This document shows, piece by piece, positions 16,678 to 26,829 of a stretch of 64,000 nt of DNA. Position numbers and translations under genes: made by a program. Source of the stretch: Undibacterium umbellatum (lineage in GTDB: Bacteria; Pseudomonadota; Gammaproteobacteria; Burkholderiales; Burkholderiaceae_D); contig NZ_JACOFX010000016.1 of the NCBI RefSeq assembly GCF_014284125.1, forward strand, positions 1 through 64,000, read 5' to 3'. The notes under the pieces were generated by a model. It saw only the letters and a program-made list of their open reading frames with translations, searched no databases and was not told the DNA's origin. Position 1 is the first letter of the stretch, and every line of letters begins with the position of its first letter.

Positions 16678-17918
16678 GTCAAATTGTCTTAAGCGTGAAC
16701 GGTGTCGGGAAGTGCTACACCAAGTTCAGCGGCTTGTTGTCACGTCTGATGTACTGGGCAGGATTACCAGTAAAACCAGCCTATGAATATTGGGCAAACC
16801 GTGACATCAGTTTCAATGTGCCAGCTGGTCAGGCGGTCGCCATCATAGGTCAGAATGGCGCAGGAAAAAGCACCTTGCTAAAAATGATCACGGGCACAGT
16901 CAGGCCTACCACCGGTCATATTTCTGTTGTTGGCCGCGTCAGCGCCATGCTGGAACTGGGATTGGGTTTCAACCCAGAATTCTCGGGCAGGCAAAATGCC
17001 TACATGGCGGGCGGCCTGATGGGCTTGAGTGGCGAGCAGCTCGATCAGCTCATGCCAGGCATCGAAAGTTTTGCCGAAATTGGTGCGTTTTTTGACCAGC
17101 CCTTGCGGGTGTATTCCAGCGGCATGCAGGCGCGCCTAGCCTTTGCGGTTGCCACTGCCGTGCGCCCCGATGTGCTCATCGTTGATGAAATCCTGTCTGT
17201 TGGCGACAGCTACTTCCAGCACCGCAGCTTTGACCGCATACGCCAGTTCAAGGAACAAGGTACTTCCATCATCCTGGTCACCCATGGCATGGGAGAAGTG
17301 CGCAGCCTGTGTGACCATGTCATCCTGATCGACAAGGGCAGCGTGCTCAAGCAAGGCGCGCCTGACGAGGTCGTGGATTTTTATAATGCCATGATAGCCC
17401 GCAAGGAAAACGAAAAATTCCGCATAGAACAGCACCGTAATGAACAGGGTTGGTTACAGACCCGCTCTGGCACTGGCATGGCAACTGTGAGCAAGCTGAG
17501 CTTGCGCGACCAGGCCAGCGATCAGGTGCTGGCGGCAGCGCATGTGGGCCAAAAAATCAAGCTGGTGGCAGAAGTGCTGCTGCGTGAAGATATTCCTGAA
17601 CTGGTGCTGGGGCTGATGCTGCGTGACAAACAGGGCAGCATCATCTGGGGTAGCAATACCTGGTATACCAAACAAGTGCAAAATGGATTGCGCAAGGGCG
17701 ACGTCATCGAGTTTATCTTGCCCTTCGAATGTCCATTTGGTCCTGGCTCTTACTCTGTCACGACCGCCCTGACCAAGGCACAGACCCATCTCGAAGAAAA
17801 CTATGAGTGGTCAGATAACCTGCTGGTGTTTGATGTCATCAATGTAGATCACCCCGAGTTCATCGGCAGCAACTGGCTAAGGGGTGAATTTGAAATCAGG
17901 AAATTGCAGGCAGGCTAA
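16674..17918 (+). CDS. wzt: O-antigen ABC transporter ATPase with C-terminal carbohydrate-recognition extension
   Basis: The 414-residue protein has a nucleotide-binding domain (1-250) with Walker A GQNGAGKST (59-67), signature YSSGMQ (147-152), Walker B VLIVDE (167-172) and H-loop His204. An additional domain of about 160 residues follows. Wzt proteins of this length (as in E. coli O8/O9a) use the C-terminal domain to recognise a terminal modification of the glycan before export. Short Wzt proteins, around 250 residues, lack it. Its presence therefore predicts a chain-capping enzyme, and the methyltransferase at 12703 is the local candidate. Last gene of manC-wzm-wzt. Confidence 0.95.
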   Translation: MSQIVLSVNGVGKCYTKFSGLLSRLMYWAGLPVKPAYEYWANRDISFNVPAGQAVAIIGQNGAGKSTLLKMITGTVRPTTGHISVVGRVSAMLELGLGFNPEFSGRQNAYMAGGLMGLSGEQLDQLMPGIESFAEIGAFFDQPLRVYSSGMQARLAFAVATAVRPDVLIVDEILSVGDSYFQHRSFDRIRQFKEQGTSIILVTHGMGEVRSLCDHVILIDKGSVLKQGAPDEVVDFYNAMIARKENEKFRIEQHRNEQGWLQTRSGTGMATVSKLSLRDQASDQVLAAAHVGQKIKLVAEVLLREDIPELVLGLMLRDKQGSIIWGSNTWYTKQVQNGLRKGDVIEFILPFECPFGPGSYSVTTALTKAQTHLEENYEWSDNLLVFDVINVDHPEFIGSNWLRGEFEIRKLQAG

Positions 17919-17948
17919 AACAACCCGAAGAGATGGACAAGCGCAGAC

Positions 17949-19085
17949 CTATTTGCGCTGATGTTTTCGCTGATCTTCGTCGATCACTTCCTGATACAGG
18001 CGGGCATAGTGGCCAGCCATTTTTTCGGCAGTGAATAAATCCAGGTAACGCTGGCGGGCATTCTTGCCCATCTCAGCCGCTTCTTGTGGATGTGCCAGCA
18101 GGTACTCCATAGCCTGCCTGAAGGCAGCCGGATCACTCGGTGGCACGACAAGGCCCGTCTGGCCCGCAACATTGATATACGTCGTCCCTGTGCCTATTTC
18201 ACTCGATATCATGGGCTTGCCATACATGGCACCTTCCAGCAAGGAAATACCAAATGCCTCGGAACGCAGATGCGAAGGGAAAGCCAGTGCAAAACACAAA
18301 GTCAGCAAGGCGACCTTGTCCGGCTCTGGCAAGGCACCGAGAAAATGGACATTCTTCAATTGCAGCTTTTCTGCCTGGCGTTTCAATTCGATTTCTTCCG
18401 GCCCATCACCCACGATGACGATAGGGATATTGGTGCCAGCGGCAGCTTCCAGCAGGATATGCAAACCCTTGTAATAACGCAGCATGCCGACGAACAGGAA
18501 GAAATTTTCTCCCACTTTCTGACGCCACTTGTCCAGCAACTCTGCTGAAGGAACAGGATAAATACTATTGTCCAGACCATAGGTAATGACCTCGGTCTTG
18601 TCCTTGTATAAACCCAGTGTAGGGCTGGTCGCCAGGTAATTGGGGGAGGTGGCAACGATGCGGTTAACGTCGCGCAAAAACTGATGCTTGAGCGGTGCAT
18701 ACAGTTTCAACAGATATTTTTGCCTGACGATATCCGAATGGTAAGTCACCACGCTGGGTGTCTTGACGCGTCCAAGGAAATGGGCGATGTCCATGAATGG
18801 CCAGGGGAAATGGTAATGCACCACATCTGCCTGTTTGGCCAGCTCGACCAAGCGTGAAAGTGCTGACCAGGAAAAGCCGGTAGAAGCAATTTCAAAATTC
18901 AAATGCGCCCGGTGTACCTTGTGCCCTTCAAATTCTATCAGCGGGCGGTCGGTATCACGGGTCAGCGTCAACACTTCATTTTCCACACCCAGACGTGTCG
19001 TACCCACCGCCATCTGACGGATGACTTGCTCAACGCCACCAAAGGTGTCGGGGTAATAAGTGCGGTAGAAATGCAGGACTTTCAC
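17949..19085 (-). CDS. GT4 glycosyltransferase, WbpZ-like
   Basis: The 378-residue GT-B enzyme begins MKVLHFYRTYYPDTFGGVEQ, the style of WbpZ and related GDP-mannose/rhamnose transferases. It has the GT4 core: a nucleotide-sugar segment GMLRYYKGLHILLEA and an E-x7-E motif EAFGISLLEGAMYG near 280. In Pseudomonas A-band synthesis WbpZ adds an early D-rhamnose; that exact role is inferred from similarity and context. It is the last gene of the minus-strand gmd-rmd-GT-GT operon, 11 bases after the preceding gene, and converges with wzt. Confidence 0.88.
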   Translation of the reverse strand: MKVLHFYRTYYPDTFGGVEQVIRQMAVGTTRLGVENEVLTLTRDTDRPLIEFEGHKVHRAHLNFEIASTGFSWSALSRLVELAKQADVVHYHFPWPFMDIAHFLGRVKTPSVVTYHSDIVRQKYLLKLYAPLKHQFLRDVNRIVATSPNYLATSPTLGLYKDKTEVITYGLDNSIYPVPSAELLDKWRQKVGENFFLFVGMLRYYKGLHILLEAAAGTNIPIVIVGDGPEEIELKRQAEKLQLKNVHFLGALPEPDKVALLTLCFALAFPSHLRSEAFGISLLEGAMYGKPMISSEIGTGTTYINVAGQTGLVVPPSDPAAFRQAMEYLLAHPQEAAEMGKNARQRYLDLFTAEKMAGHYARLYQEVIDEDQRKHQRK

Positions 19086-19096
19086 TGTACGCGCCC

Positions 19097-20287
19097 TTAT
19101 CCGGTCTGAACCATGCGATAAGCGGCGACTGTGTTATGCACACAGGCTTCCCAGCTCAACTCTGCTGCTCTTTGCAAACCACGCGCAATGGCAGTGGCCC
19201 GCCAGTCTTCATCTTGCAGCGCCTTTTGCAAACCCTCACGGATGCTGTCCACATCGCCTGGCTCAACCAGCATGGCGGCACCGCCTGCCACTTCAGGCAT
19301 GGACGAGCAATTGGATGTCAACACCGGAACGCCGCTGGCCATGGCCTCGGCAATCGGCAGGCCAAAGCCTTCATACCAGGATGGGTAAGTAAACAAACGG
19401 CAACCAGCATACAAAAGCGGAAGCCAGTGCTGATCAATAAAGCCCAGATATTTCAGCCAGCCCTCGCTCTGCCCTTTGGCAATCTCATCATGGATATCAT
19501 CGCTTTGCCAGCCGGCGCCACCAGCCAGCACCAGCGGCCAGCGCTGGCGTATCTCCACAGGCAAGGCACGGTAAGCCGCCAGTAAATTGCCAAGATTCTT
19601 GCGCGGTTCTATGGTAGAGACAAAAAAGCTATAGCCGTTTGGCTGCAAGCCGATTTGCTGCAAGACCGGTGCGGTTTCTTCGGCGCTGTAAGGATGAAAC
19701 AAGTCATCCACACCAAGGGGAATGGCAACTACCTTTTCCGGCCCCAGCTTGAAATGCTCCATGACTTCCAGGCGCGTTGCCAGCGAATCGGTCAAGACCA
19801 GATTGGCACGCTCTACTGATTGCGGAATGGAAGCCAGGGCACGTTCTATCCTGGTCTTGGGATGCCACTGCGGATAACGATAAATGGAAAGATCATGCAA
19901 GGTCACCAGGCTGGGCAAATTGCTTTTGGGGACAAAATAATTGGGGCTATGAAAAATCGCGTTTGACAAACTGTTCAGGCGTTTTCCTGCCAACACGGGC
20001 ATGAGCTTGCCATACCATTGCGAAAAAAAACGCATGCGACCCAGTTGCTGGCGTAGCTTTGCCTTGTAACTGAAACGCACAGGTTCAAAAGACTTGAGGC
20101 TTAGGGCGGAATAATCACGCGAACCAGACAAATCATAATCTGGCAAAGTGCGCCAGAATCCATCTGACAGATATCGTACCGAGTCAATATTTGCCTGTGC
20201 TGGCAAGCGTGTCGCCAGCTCCCAGGCATAGCGACCTATACCAGCCAGCGGCTGGTTGATCGCTTCTATTGACAGCACAATGTTCAT
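19097..20287 (-). CDS. GT4 glycosyltransferase, WbpY-like
   Basis: The 396-residue GT-B enzyme has a glycine loop INQPLAGIGRYAWELATRL at the N-terminus. The linker segment VSTIEPRKNLGNLLAAYRAL and the E-x7-E motif YEGFGLPIAEAMASG (near 305) define GT4. The 'P-L-A-G-I-G-R-Y' start is shared by the WbpY group that extends D-rhamnan. Donor specificity is inferred from gmd and rmd in the same operon. The start codon overlaps the rmd stop by ATGA, giving translational coupling. Confidence 0.88.
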   Translation of the reverse strand: MNIVLSIEAINQPLAGIGRYAWELATRLPAQANIDSVRYLSDGFWRTLPDYDLSGSRDYSALSLKSFEPVRFSYKAKLRQQLGRMRFFSQWYGKLMPVLAGKRLNSLSNAIFHSPNYFVPKSNLPSLVTLHDLSIYRYPQWHPKTRIERALASIPQSVERANLVLTDSLATRLEVMEHFKLGPEKVVAIPLGVDDLFHPYSAEETAPVLQQIGLQPNGYSFFVSTIEPRKNLGNLLAAYRALPVEIRQRWPLVLAGGAGWQSDDIHDEIAKGQSEGWLKYLGFIDQHWLPLLYAGCRLFTYPSWYEGFGLPIAEAMASGVPVLTSNCSSMPEVAGGAAMLVEPGDVDSIREGLQKALQDEDWRATAIARGLQRAAELSWEACVHNTVAAYRMVQTG

Positions 20288-21189
20288 GCAGTGGCCTCAT
20301 GTCGCAGCATCCACGCCAGTGTGTCGCGCAAGGCGATTTGCGGCAGGTCGCCTATGCACGCCTGCAATCGGTGGCCATTACCCATGAGTTTATGCACATC
20401 ATTGGCTCGCACAAAGGCCGGGTTGACGCGGACCTTGATTTCATAGCCAGCCAGTTCACTGGCCATTTGCATGACTTCACGCAAGCTGTAAGCCGCGCCG
20501 GAGCAGATATTGAATGTTTCGCCAGCAGGTGCTTTTTCCAGCAAACGGGCATACGCCACGGCGACATTGCGGACATCAGAAAAATCCCTGGCCACATCAA
20601 GATTGCCCAGTTCGATTTCGCTGGCCTGACGACGGTAGTGATTGATGATTTTCGGCAGCAGGAAATTTTCAGTCTGACCAACCCCAGTGTAATTAAAAGG
20701 CCGTGTCACGATGATGGGCAGTTTATCCATCCACAAGCGCGCCACATGTTCCATCGCCAGTTTGCTGACGGCATAGTCGTTGGCAGGCATGGCTGGTTCG
20801 CTCTCGGCCAGCACTTCAGACGCGGAATTGCCATAAATATTGGCACTGCTTGCTACCAGCACGGCGCGTGGTTTCTTGTCCAGCGCTGCCAGTGCTTCCA
20901 GCAAATTGCGCGTTCCGACGATATTCACGCGATAAATTTCATCAACATCACCATGCACGACCGAGGAGATGGCAGCCAGGTGCGCGACGACATCTGGTTG
21001 TATCTCTTGAATCGCCACGCGTAAAGCTTGTTTGTCGCACAGGTCTACTGCATAGTGCCCCTGGTTTTGGGTTTCCGTGCCATGCGTAGTGCCGAACACC
21101 TGGTATCCGGCCCTGCTCAATTCCTGCGCCAGATAACGCCCTGTAAAACCTTTAATACCTGTTATCAGGGCACGTGGAGTAGTCGACAT
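20284..21189 (-). CDS. rmd: GDP-6-deoxy-D-mannose (GDP-D-rhamnose) reductase
   Basis: This short-chain dehydrogenase of 301 residues reduces GDP-4-keto-6-deoxymannose to GDP-D-rhamnose. It has the NAD(P)-binding motif TGIKGFTGRYLA, a central SSANIYG, and the catalytic YAVSK (Tyr-x3-Lys). PFNYTGVGQTENFLLPKII and DVARDFSDVRNVA are typical of Rmd. The start was set at the ATG at 21189, one base after the gmd stop, giving MSTTPRALITG; an upstream in-frame start inside gmd is less likely. Pairing with gmd points to D-rhamnose rather than GDP-L-fucose, since no fucose synthase is present. Confidence 0.92.
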   Translation of the reverse strand: MSTTPRALITGIKGFTGRYLAQELSRAGYQVFGTTHGTETQNQGHYAVDLCDKQALRVAIQEIQPDVVAHLAAISSVVHGDVDEIYRVNIVGTRNLLEALAALDKKPRAVLVASSANIYGNSASEVLAESEPAMPANDYAVSKLAMEHVARLWMDKLPIIVTRPFNYTGVGQTENFLLPKIINHYRRQASEIELGNLDVARDFSDVRNVAVAYARLLEKAPAGETFNICSGAAYSLREVMQMASELAGYEIKVRVNPAFVRANDVHKLMGNGHRLQACIGDLPQIALRDTLAWMLRHEATA

Positions 21190-21190
21190 T

Positions 21191-22228
<1,038 letters not shown>

Positions 22229-22307
22229 TCAAGAAAACCTCTTCGCCACGGCGAACATTCAAAATTCTTCTTTTAACCAGATATTGGACCGCCAGTTCGA
22301 ATTTATC

Positions 22308-22323
22308 TGTGACAGCGGTCACA
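22308..22323 (-). promoter_or_regulatory. CRP-type operator upstream of gmd
   Basis: The sequence TGTGAcagcggTCACA is a perfect TGTGA-N6-TCACA palindrome. On the minus strand, a -10-like CAATAT at 22281-22286 would place the start near 22274, exactly 41.5 bases from the palindrome centre, as in class II CRP promoters. The hexamer is weak (3 of 6), so the promoter position is tentative. Confidence 0.7.
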
Positions 22324-22464
22324 ATCTGTCTACAGTTGAACAGTATACAATGAGTGCTCGCCGCACTGCGGAAAAATAATGAAAGCGCTTGTAAAAGATA
22401 GGTTTTTTACAATAGCTTACCTCCACCTCAGTGCCTCAGTATCAGTTCTCCCTGTACAGAGCTG

Positions 22465-22488
22465 GGCAATACCATTCAGGGTATTGCC
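22465..22488 (-). terminator. Hairpin downstream of pyrE
   Basis: A perfect 9-bp inverted repeat GGCAATACC / GGTATTGCC with a 6-base loop lies 20 bases past the pyrE stop. It lacks a T run, so it may protect the 3' end or act with Rho rather than be an intrinsic terminator. Confidence 0.4.
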
Positions 22489-22507
22489 ATTTGTGCCCTA
22501 TTCCAGG

Positions 22508-23176
22508 CTATACCGCCCCATAGCGCTGACGATATTGCTCAACAGCATCTTTATATTGAGACAATTGTTCGCCTGCCTCTGCTATTGACAGGTAATCAAA
22601 TAAATCATTTAGATTGGCAATTGCCGCCACCGGCATGTCATAGGCCAGGCCTACCTCTTGAGCAGCAGAATGTGCAGACAGGGCATCGTCCTTGCCAGAA
22701 CGCTCCATGCGGTCCAGTGCAATCAATACCGCACAAGGTGTGGCACCTGCTGCCCGTATCATTTCTACTGACTCACGCACAGAAGTACCAGCCGAGATTA
22801 CATCGTCAATGATGACGACCTTGCCAGCCAATTTGGCACCAACAATGCTGCCGCCTTCGCCATGGTCCTTGGCTTCCTTGCGGTTATAGGCAAAAGGCAC
22901 ATTGCGCCCCTTGCGGGCCAGCGCCACCGCAGTGGCCGACGCCAGGGTAATACCCTTGTAAGCCGGGCCAAACAGCATATCAAACTCAATGCCGGAATCA
23001 ATCAGGGTTTGTGCATAAAAGTCGGCAATGCGACCTAGATTGGCACCGTCATTGAACAGACCAGCATTAAAAAAATAGGGGGAAGTGCGTCCTGCCTTGG
23101 TGACAAAGCTGCCAAATTTCAGCACACCGGCATCAACTGCAAAATGTATAAATTCCTGCCTCAGATTACTTGACAT
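22508..23176 (-). CDS. pyrE: Orotate phosphoribosyltransferase
   Basis: The 222-residue enzyme transfers phosphoribose from PRPP to orotate in pyrimidine synthesis. The PRPP-binding motif VVIIDDVISAGTS and the flexible-loop segment NRKEAKDHGEGG are intact, and FGPAYKGI is the conserved substrate loop. It is a housekeeping gene lying between the two halves of the polysaccharide region. It follows the two-module glycosyltransferase by 72 bases, and that gap contains a 6-bp hairpin (ATGCTTaaccAAGCAT, 23216-23231) and probably its own promoter. Confidence 0.97.
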   Translation of the reverse strand: MSSNLRQEFIHFAVDAGVLKFGSFVTKAGRTSPYFFNAGLFNDGANLGRIADFYAQTLIDSGIEFDMLFGPAYKGITLASATAVALARKGRNVPFAYNRKEAKDHGEGGSIVGAKLAGKVVIIDDVISAGTSVRESVEMIRAAGATPCAVLIALDRMERSGKDDALSAHSAAQEVGLAYDMPVAAIANLNDLFDYLSIAEAGEQLSQYKDAVEQYRQRYGAV

Positions 23177-23248
23177 ATACTTGCCTTAACATTAATTATG
23201 AAATAATGACGCGCCATGCTTAACCAAGCATAACATGCTATAAAATGC

Positions 23249-26200
23249 CTATTGTGTGAGAATTGTCTGCCACCAGCCCCTTGCCAATTCATCAATATTC
23301 ATACTGCCGGTAGCAAGCGCCTTGATACGCGCAGGATCAAGACTAATTTCCAGTACCGGTATCCCCATTTCAAGCATCAACTGCCCGACCGCGGAATTGC
23401 CTTTGTCTGTTCCGCTGGACTGTGTCTCAGATGCAGCCAGCACCTTGATATACACATCAGCAGGATGCAAATCAATCGCTTCGTCAGGATTTGATAAAGA
23501 TGGCAACTCCAGCAATTGACAGGCAAGTTCATTGGCGTAGCGTAGCACTGACTTATTGTCTGACTTCAGCAGCTCACAACGCCAGTATGTCGGTGTAGTC
23601 ATAATCAACTGCTTCAGCATCAGCGTCAATGCCTGCTCCGGCAAAGCAGCTTTCAGGGCATCAATATCAAACAGGGCGCGGGCGCAAGCAGGCTTGGCCT
23701 GGTTGGACACCATATTCCTGGCCAGTGACATCAAGTCCGCCTCAGCCACCGGGCCATCCAGCGTGGCAATCCGGTTCAAGCTTCGCTCAAAGCGGCTGGC
23801 AGGTGCATTTCTATGCGCCAGCTCGACAAAATCAAAATACTGCCGCCCTACCTTGTGCGCCACGTGATACTCATGCATATACTCAACAGCCCTGGCACCC
23901 AGCTCTTTTCTTAGTAGAGGATTAGACCTGAGTTCCACCATGCTGGTCAGCAGGGTGGCAACATCTACCTCATCAGCCAGCTTGACCAGGGCATCGGCTG
24001 GCAATTCTGCCATGGCGCCATTGCCATTGATGATCGTTGGTATGCCATAGGCCATGCAATCAAGCACGGTATATGAAGATTCGCCACGCGAGAGGCCGCG
24101 TAATTGCACGCCTGCATCGGCAGCATGCAAATAGGTCTGGAACAATTCAGGATCGGCAAAACCAGTAATGGTAATGCGATCAGCCAGGCCACGGTCCTTG
24201 ATATCCTGCAGCAGTTGCATGCCGTATTTGCCGCCATCATTTTTGCCGACAAAGACCAGATGACAATGACTATCTTTTGCCATCGCTGATTGCAGCCAGG
24301 CTTCCAGCACCAGATGATTCAGCTTGGTGGGGCCCATGAGGCCAAAGGAACACATCAGAAAATCATCGTCACCCAGGCCCAGACGCTGGCGTGCTGCGCT
24401 GCGTTCTGACTGGTAAGGCAGCTTACGCATATGGGGGATACGGGTCCAGTTCTGCGTCGCATTTTCTCCATACCATTGTCTTGCCAGCTTCATGGAAAAT
24501 TCAGAATGCACGATGACAGCCTGGGCCGCGTCCAGCATCTGATAATTACAAGGATACTTCCAGATAATCTGGCTCAGGTCTTCGGTATTTTTGGTTTCCA
24601 GCAAAGCTTGCAGACCATGCGATTCATACAGTGCCTGCGCCCAAATTTGCGGACGTTCCGCCGTCATGTCCAGATGCGCCAGCAAACCGCTGAGGAAGAA
24701 ATCGTGCAAGACCACGATGCCGGGATAGCGCGCCAGCATATCCAGCATATAGGTGTGGTAAGTGGAATTGCCGAGGTTATACAAGACGCGCTGATAGCGG
24801 TCTGCATGCTGTTCAAACCATTGCCATGAGCGCACAGGAAAATTGGCCGCCAGCCAGGGGTCACCAATTTCTTGCTGGTCGACGATCAATTCTATGTCGT
24901 AATACACAGCCAGTTCAGGCAAGAGTTCGGCGCTGAAATCAGCGATGCCAGAACGCTCAGGTGGCAAAGGCGAGAAATACGCCAGGCGCGGCTTGATCTG
25001 GTCTTGCAACTGGCTGACGAACACCGCCTGCTTGCTGCACTGATATTCATGCTGCGCCTCGAATGCGCTGATGGCAGTTTTTGCCGATGCATCCCAGGAG
25101 AATTTCTTCGCCTGCTGCACTCCATGTTCACGCAAACTCTGCAAATAGTTTTCGTCTGTCAGAGCGCTTAGCATCTTTCCGGTAATGGCTTGCTCATCGT
25201 AAGGATTGAACAAGGCATCTTCACGACCTATCACTTCAGGCAGACTGCTTGTATTGGAAGCAATCACCGGCGCGCCGCAAGACATGGCTTCCAGCGCAGG
25301 TAAGCCAAAACCCTCATGCCAGGACGGGAAGACAAACAATGTGCAAGCGTGATACAGCAATGGCAAATCTTCATCAGCGACATAGCCGGTCAGGATCACG
25401 TCATTGCTGGCCAGGCCAGCATCCGCCGCCAGTTTTTGCAAGCGCACGCGATCAGCATCCTGCACACTGCAAACAATCGCCAGTTGATAATTTTTACGTA
25501 CATCGCCTGGCAGTTTGGCGAAAGAGCGTATCAATGCTTCGACATTTTTTCGCAAGTCGATACCCCCGGTATACATCACGTAGGGACGTTGCAAACCAAA
25601 GCGATTTTTGATTTCCTGTAAGACCACAGGATCAGGGTCTTGCACATAAAATCTGTCATCGACTGCCGAGGAAATATTCACGATGCGTTCAGGTGGCAAG
25701 TGCAGACATTCCAGGCCCTCGCGCCTTGAGGATGCCGAAATGGCCAGCAACAAATCGGCACGCTTGAGTGCCTGAATTTTTCTCAGATACCATGCCTTGA
25801 CCTGTTCGTTTTCAAGATAAGGCTTGGCATTGATGAGAGGGATCAAATCATACAACGTCACGGCAGTTGGCTGATACTCGCCATTCAATCCCACGCTGCT
25901 CAGTGCATCATCGGTCAGGCCTTCAAACAGGCTGCTGACGTGGACAATATCGGGCCGCCATTCTGCCAGTGCCTGCTCACGCACCAGTTCACCGGCACGG
26001 GTACGCCAGCGGTTGCGGTGATCGAGTTCGCTGACTGGCCCTGGGCTTTTCCAGTAATGAATGTGCTGTGGTGCGATCAAATGGCCGAAGGCTTGCCTGA
26101 CTGGCTCCAGGCTATCGGCAAACAGGCTATTCAATAGCAAGTGCACTTCATGGTTGCCAGCATTGCTTGCCATCGCCTGCGCCAGGGCCAGCGAATATCT

Positions 26201-26263
26201 GCCTATGCCGCGATGACGACTGCCAGTTGACTGGCAAGCTTGTAAATCAATGAGAATACGCAT
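23249..26263 (-). CDS. Two-module GT4-type glycosyltransferase
   Basis: The 1004-residue protein carries two GT-B modules and a C-terminal tail. Module 1 (about 1-410) starts MRILIDLQACQSTGSRHRGI with GIGRYSLALAQ and has a full GT4 motif WHEGFGLPALEAMSCG near 318. Module 2 (about 425-790) starts RLAYFSPLPPERSGIADFS and has a divergent motif RGESSYTVLDCMAYG near 728, close in style to the third module of the 1122-residue enzyme. The last 200 residues are not recognised. The GIGRYSLALA start and size recall WbdA-type mannan/rhamnan polymerases. It follows the small gene at 26276 by 12 bases. Confidence 0.87.
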   Translation of the reverse strand: MRILIDLQACQSTGSRHRGIGRYSLALAQAMASNAGNHEVHLLLNSLFADSLEPVRQAFGHLIAPQHIHYWKSPGPVSELDHRNRWRTRAGELVREQALAEWRPDIVHVSSLFEGLTDDALSSVGLNGEYQPTAVTLYDLIPLINAKPYLENEQVKAWYLRKIQALKRADLLLAISASSRREGLECLHLPPERIVNISSAVDDRFYVQDPDPVVLQEIKNRFGLQRPYVMYTGGIDLRKNVEALIRSFAKLPGDVRKNYQLAIVCSVQDADRVRLQKLAADAGLASNDVILTGYVADEDLPLLYHACTLFVFPSWHEGFGLPALEAMSCGAPVIASNTSSLPEVIGREDALFNPYDEQAITGKMLSALTDENYLQSLREHGVQQAKKFSWDASAKTAISAFEAQHEYQCSKQAVFVSQLQDQIKPRLAYFSPLPPERSGIADFSAELLPELAVYYDIELIVDQQEIGDPWLAANFPVRSWQWFEQHADRYQRVLYNLGNSTYHTYMLDMLARYPGIVVLHDFFLSGLLAHLDMTAERPQIWAQALYESHGLQALLETKNTEDLSQIIWKYPCNYQMLDAAQAVIVHSEFSMKLARQWYGENATQNWTRIPHMRKLPYQSERSAARQRLGLGDDDFLMCSFGLMGPTKLNHLVLEAWLQSAMAKDSHCHLVFVGKNDGGKYGMQLLQDIKDRGLADRITITGFADPELFQTYLHAADAGVQLRGLSRGESSYTVLDCMAYGIPTIINGNGAMAELPADALVKLADEVDVATLLTSMVELRSNPLLRKELGARAVEYMHEYHVAHKVGRQYFDFVELAHRNAPASRFERSLNRIATLDGPVAEADLMSLARNMVSNQAKPACARALFDIDALKAALPEQALTLMLKQLIMTTPTYWRCELLKSDNKSVLRYANELACQLLELPSLSNPDEAIDLHPADVYIKVLAASETQSSGTDKGNSAVGQLMLEMGIPVLEISLDPARIKALATGSMNIDELARGWWQTILTQ

Positions 26264-26275
26264 CTGGTAACCTGT

Positions 26276-26659
26276 TTATTGCTGGCGAATTATTTCTGTC
26301 TGGAGCTTGTCGAATATGATTTGTGCTTTTGCGGAGAGGCGCGCATCTGTGGCTCTCCTGGACTGCGTATAAGCCTGTTTGCCAGCAGAAACCACCTGGG
26401 GAGCCAGGCGGGGTTGCAAACCCTTTCTCACCCTGCGCTCTATACCTGGGAAATATTTCAATATTCTTAGTGCCAGATTCTTGATGGCAGGAATCGCCAC
26501 CACCCGGCGCACCATTCGCCCCGGCAAGCTGCGCAGGCTGAATCTGGTATTTTTCAGGGAAGATATTGTTCTTGTTACATACCTGAAAGGCGCAGTCATC
26601 TTCCAGGAGCTACTGGAGTACACAGCATCAAGTTCTGCACGCAATTGCTTTTCGTTCAT
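26276..26659 (-). CDS. Small basic protein with SSSWK-TAP motif, polysaccharide-associated
   Basis: This 127-residue basic protein has an N-terminal amphipathic helix followed by YSSSSWKMTAPFRYVTRTI. The motif 'S-x-S-W-(K/R)-x-T-x-P-(L/F)-R' commonly ends coiled-coil linkers in O-antigen glycosyltransferases and methyltransferases. Here it stands alone. It could be a membrane-associating adaptor for the polymerase encoded 12 bases downstream, or a remnant of a larger enzyme. No catalytic motif is visible. Coding potential is supported by the tight spacing and the motif. Confidence 0.65.
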   Translation of the reverse strand: MNEKQLRAELDAVYSSSSWKMTAPFRYVTRTISSLKNTRFSLRSLPGRMVRRVVAIPAIKNLALRILKYFPGIERRVRKGLQPRLAPQVVSAGKQAYTQSRRATDARLSAKAQIIFDKLQTEIIRQQ

Positions 26660-26829
26660 GATGTATCAAGAAAATGATTCAGACACTAGAACTCACTCCA
26701 TCAATAGGGATGAGATCTAAAAAGAACGCAAGTATAAACCAAGCGCCTTGCCAGCCCCGGCAAACTTAATCAAGCTTTTGTATATCTGCTATGCTGGTAG
26801 GAGTTTTTGACTCTTTCCGCAAAAAAATC

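Noticed and set aside
17940..17959. AGCGCA-N8-TGCGCT hairpin between wzt and the WbpZ-like gene
   Set aside because: Short stem, no T run on either strand, and it overlaps the end of the glycosyltransferase gene.
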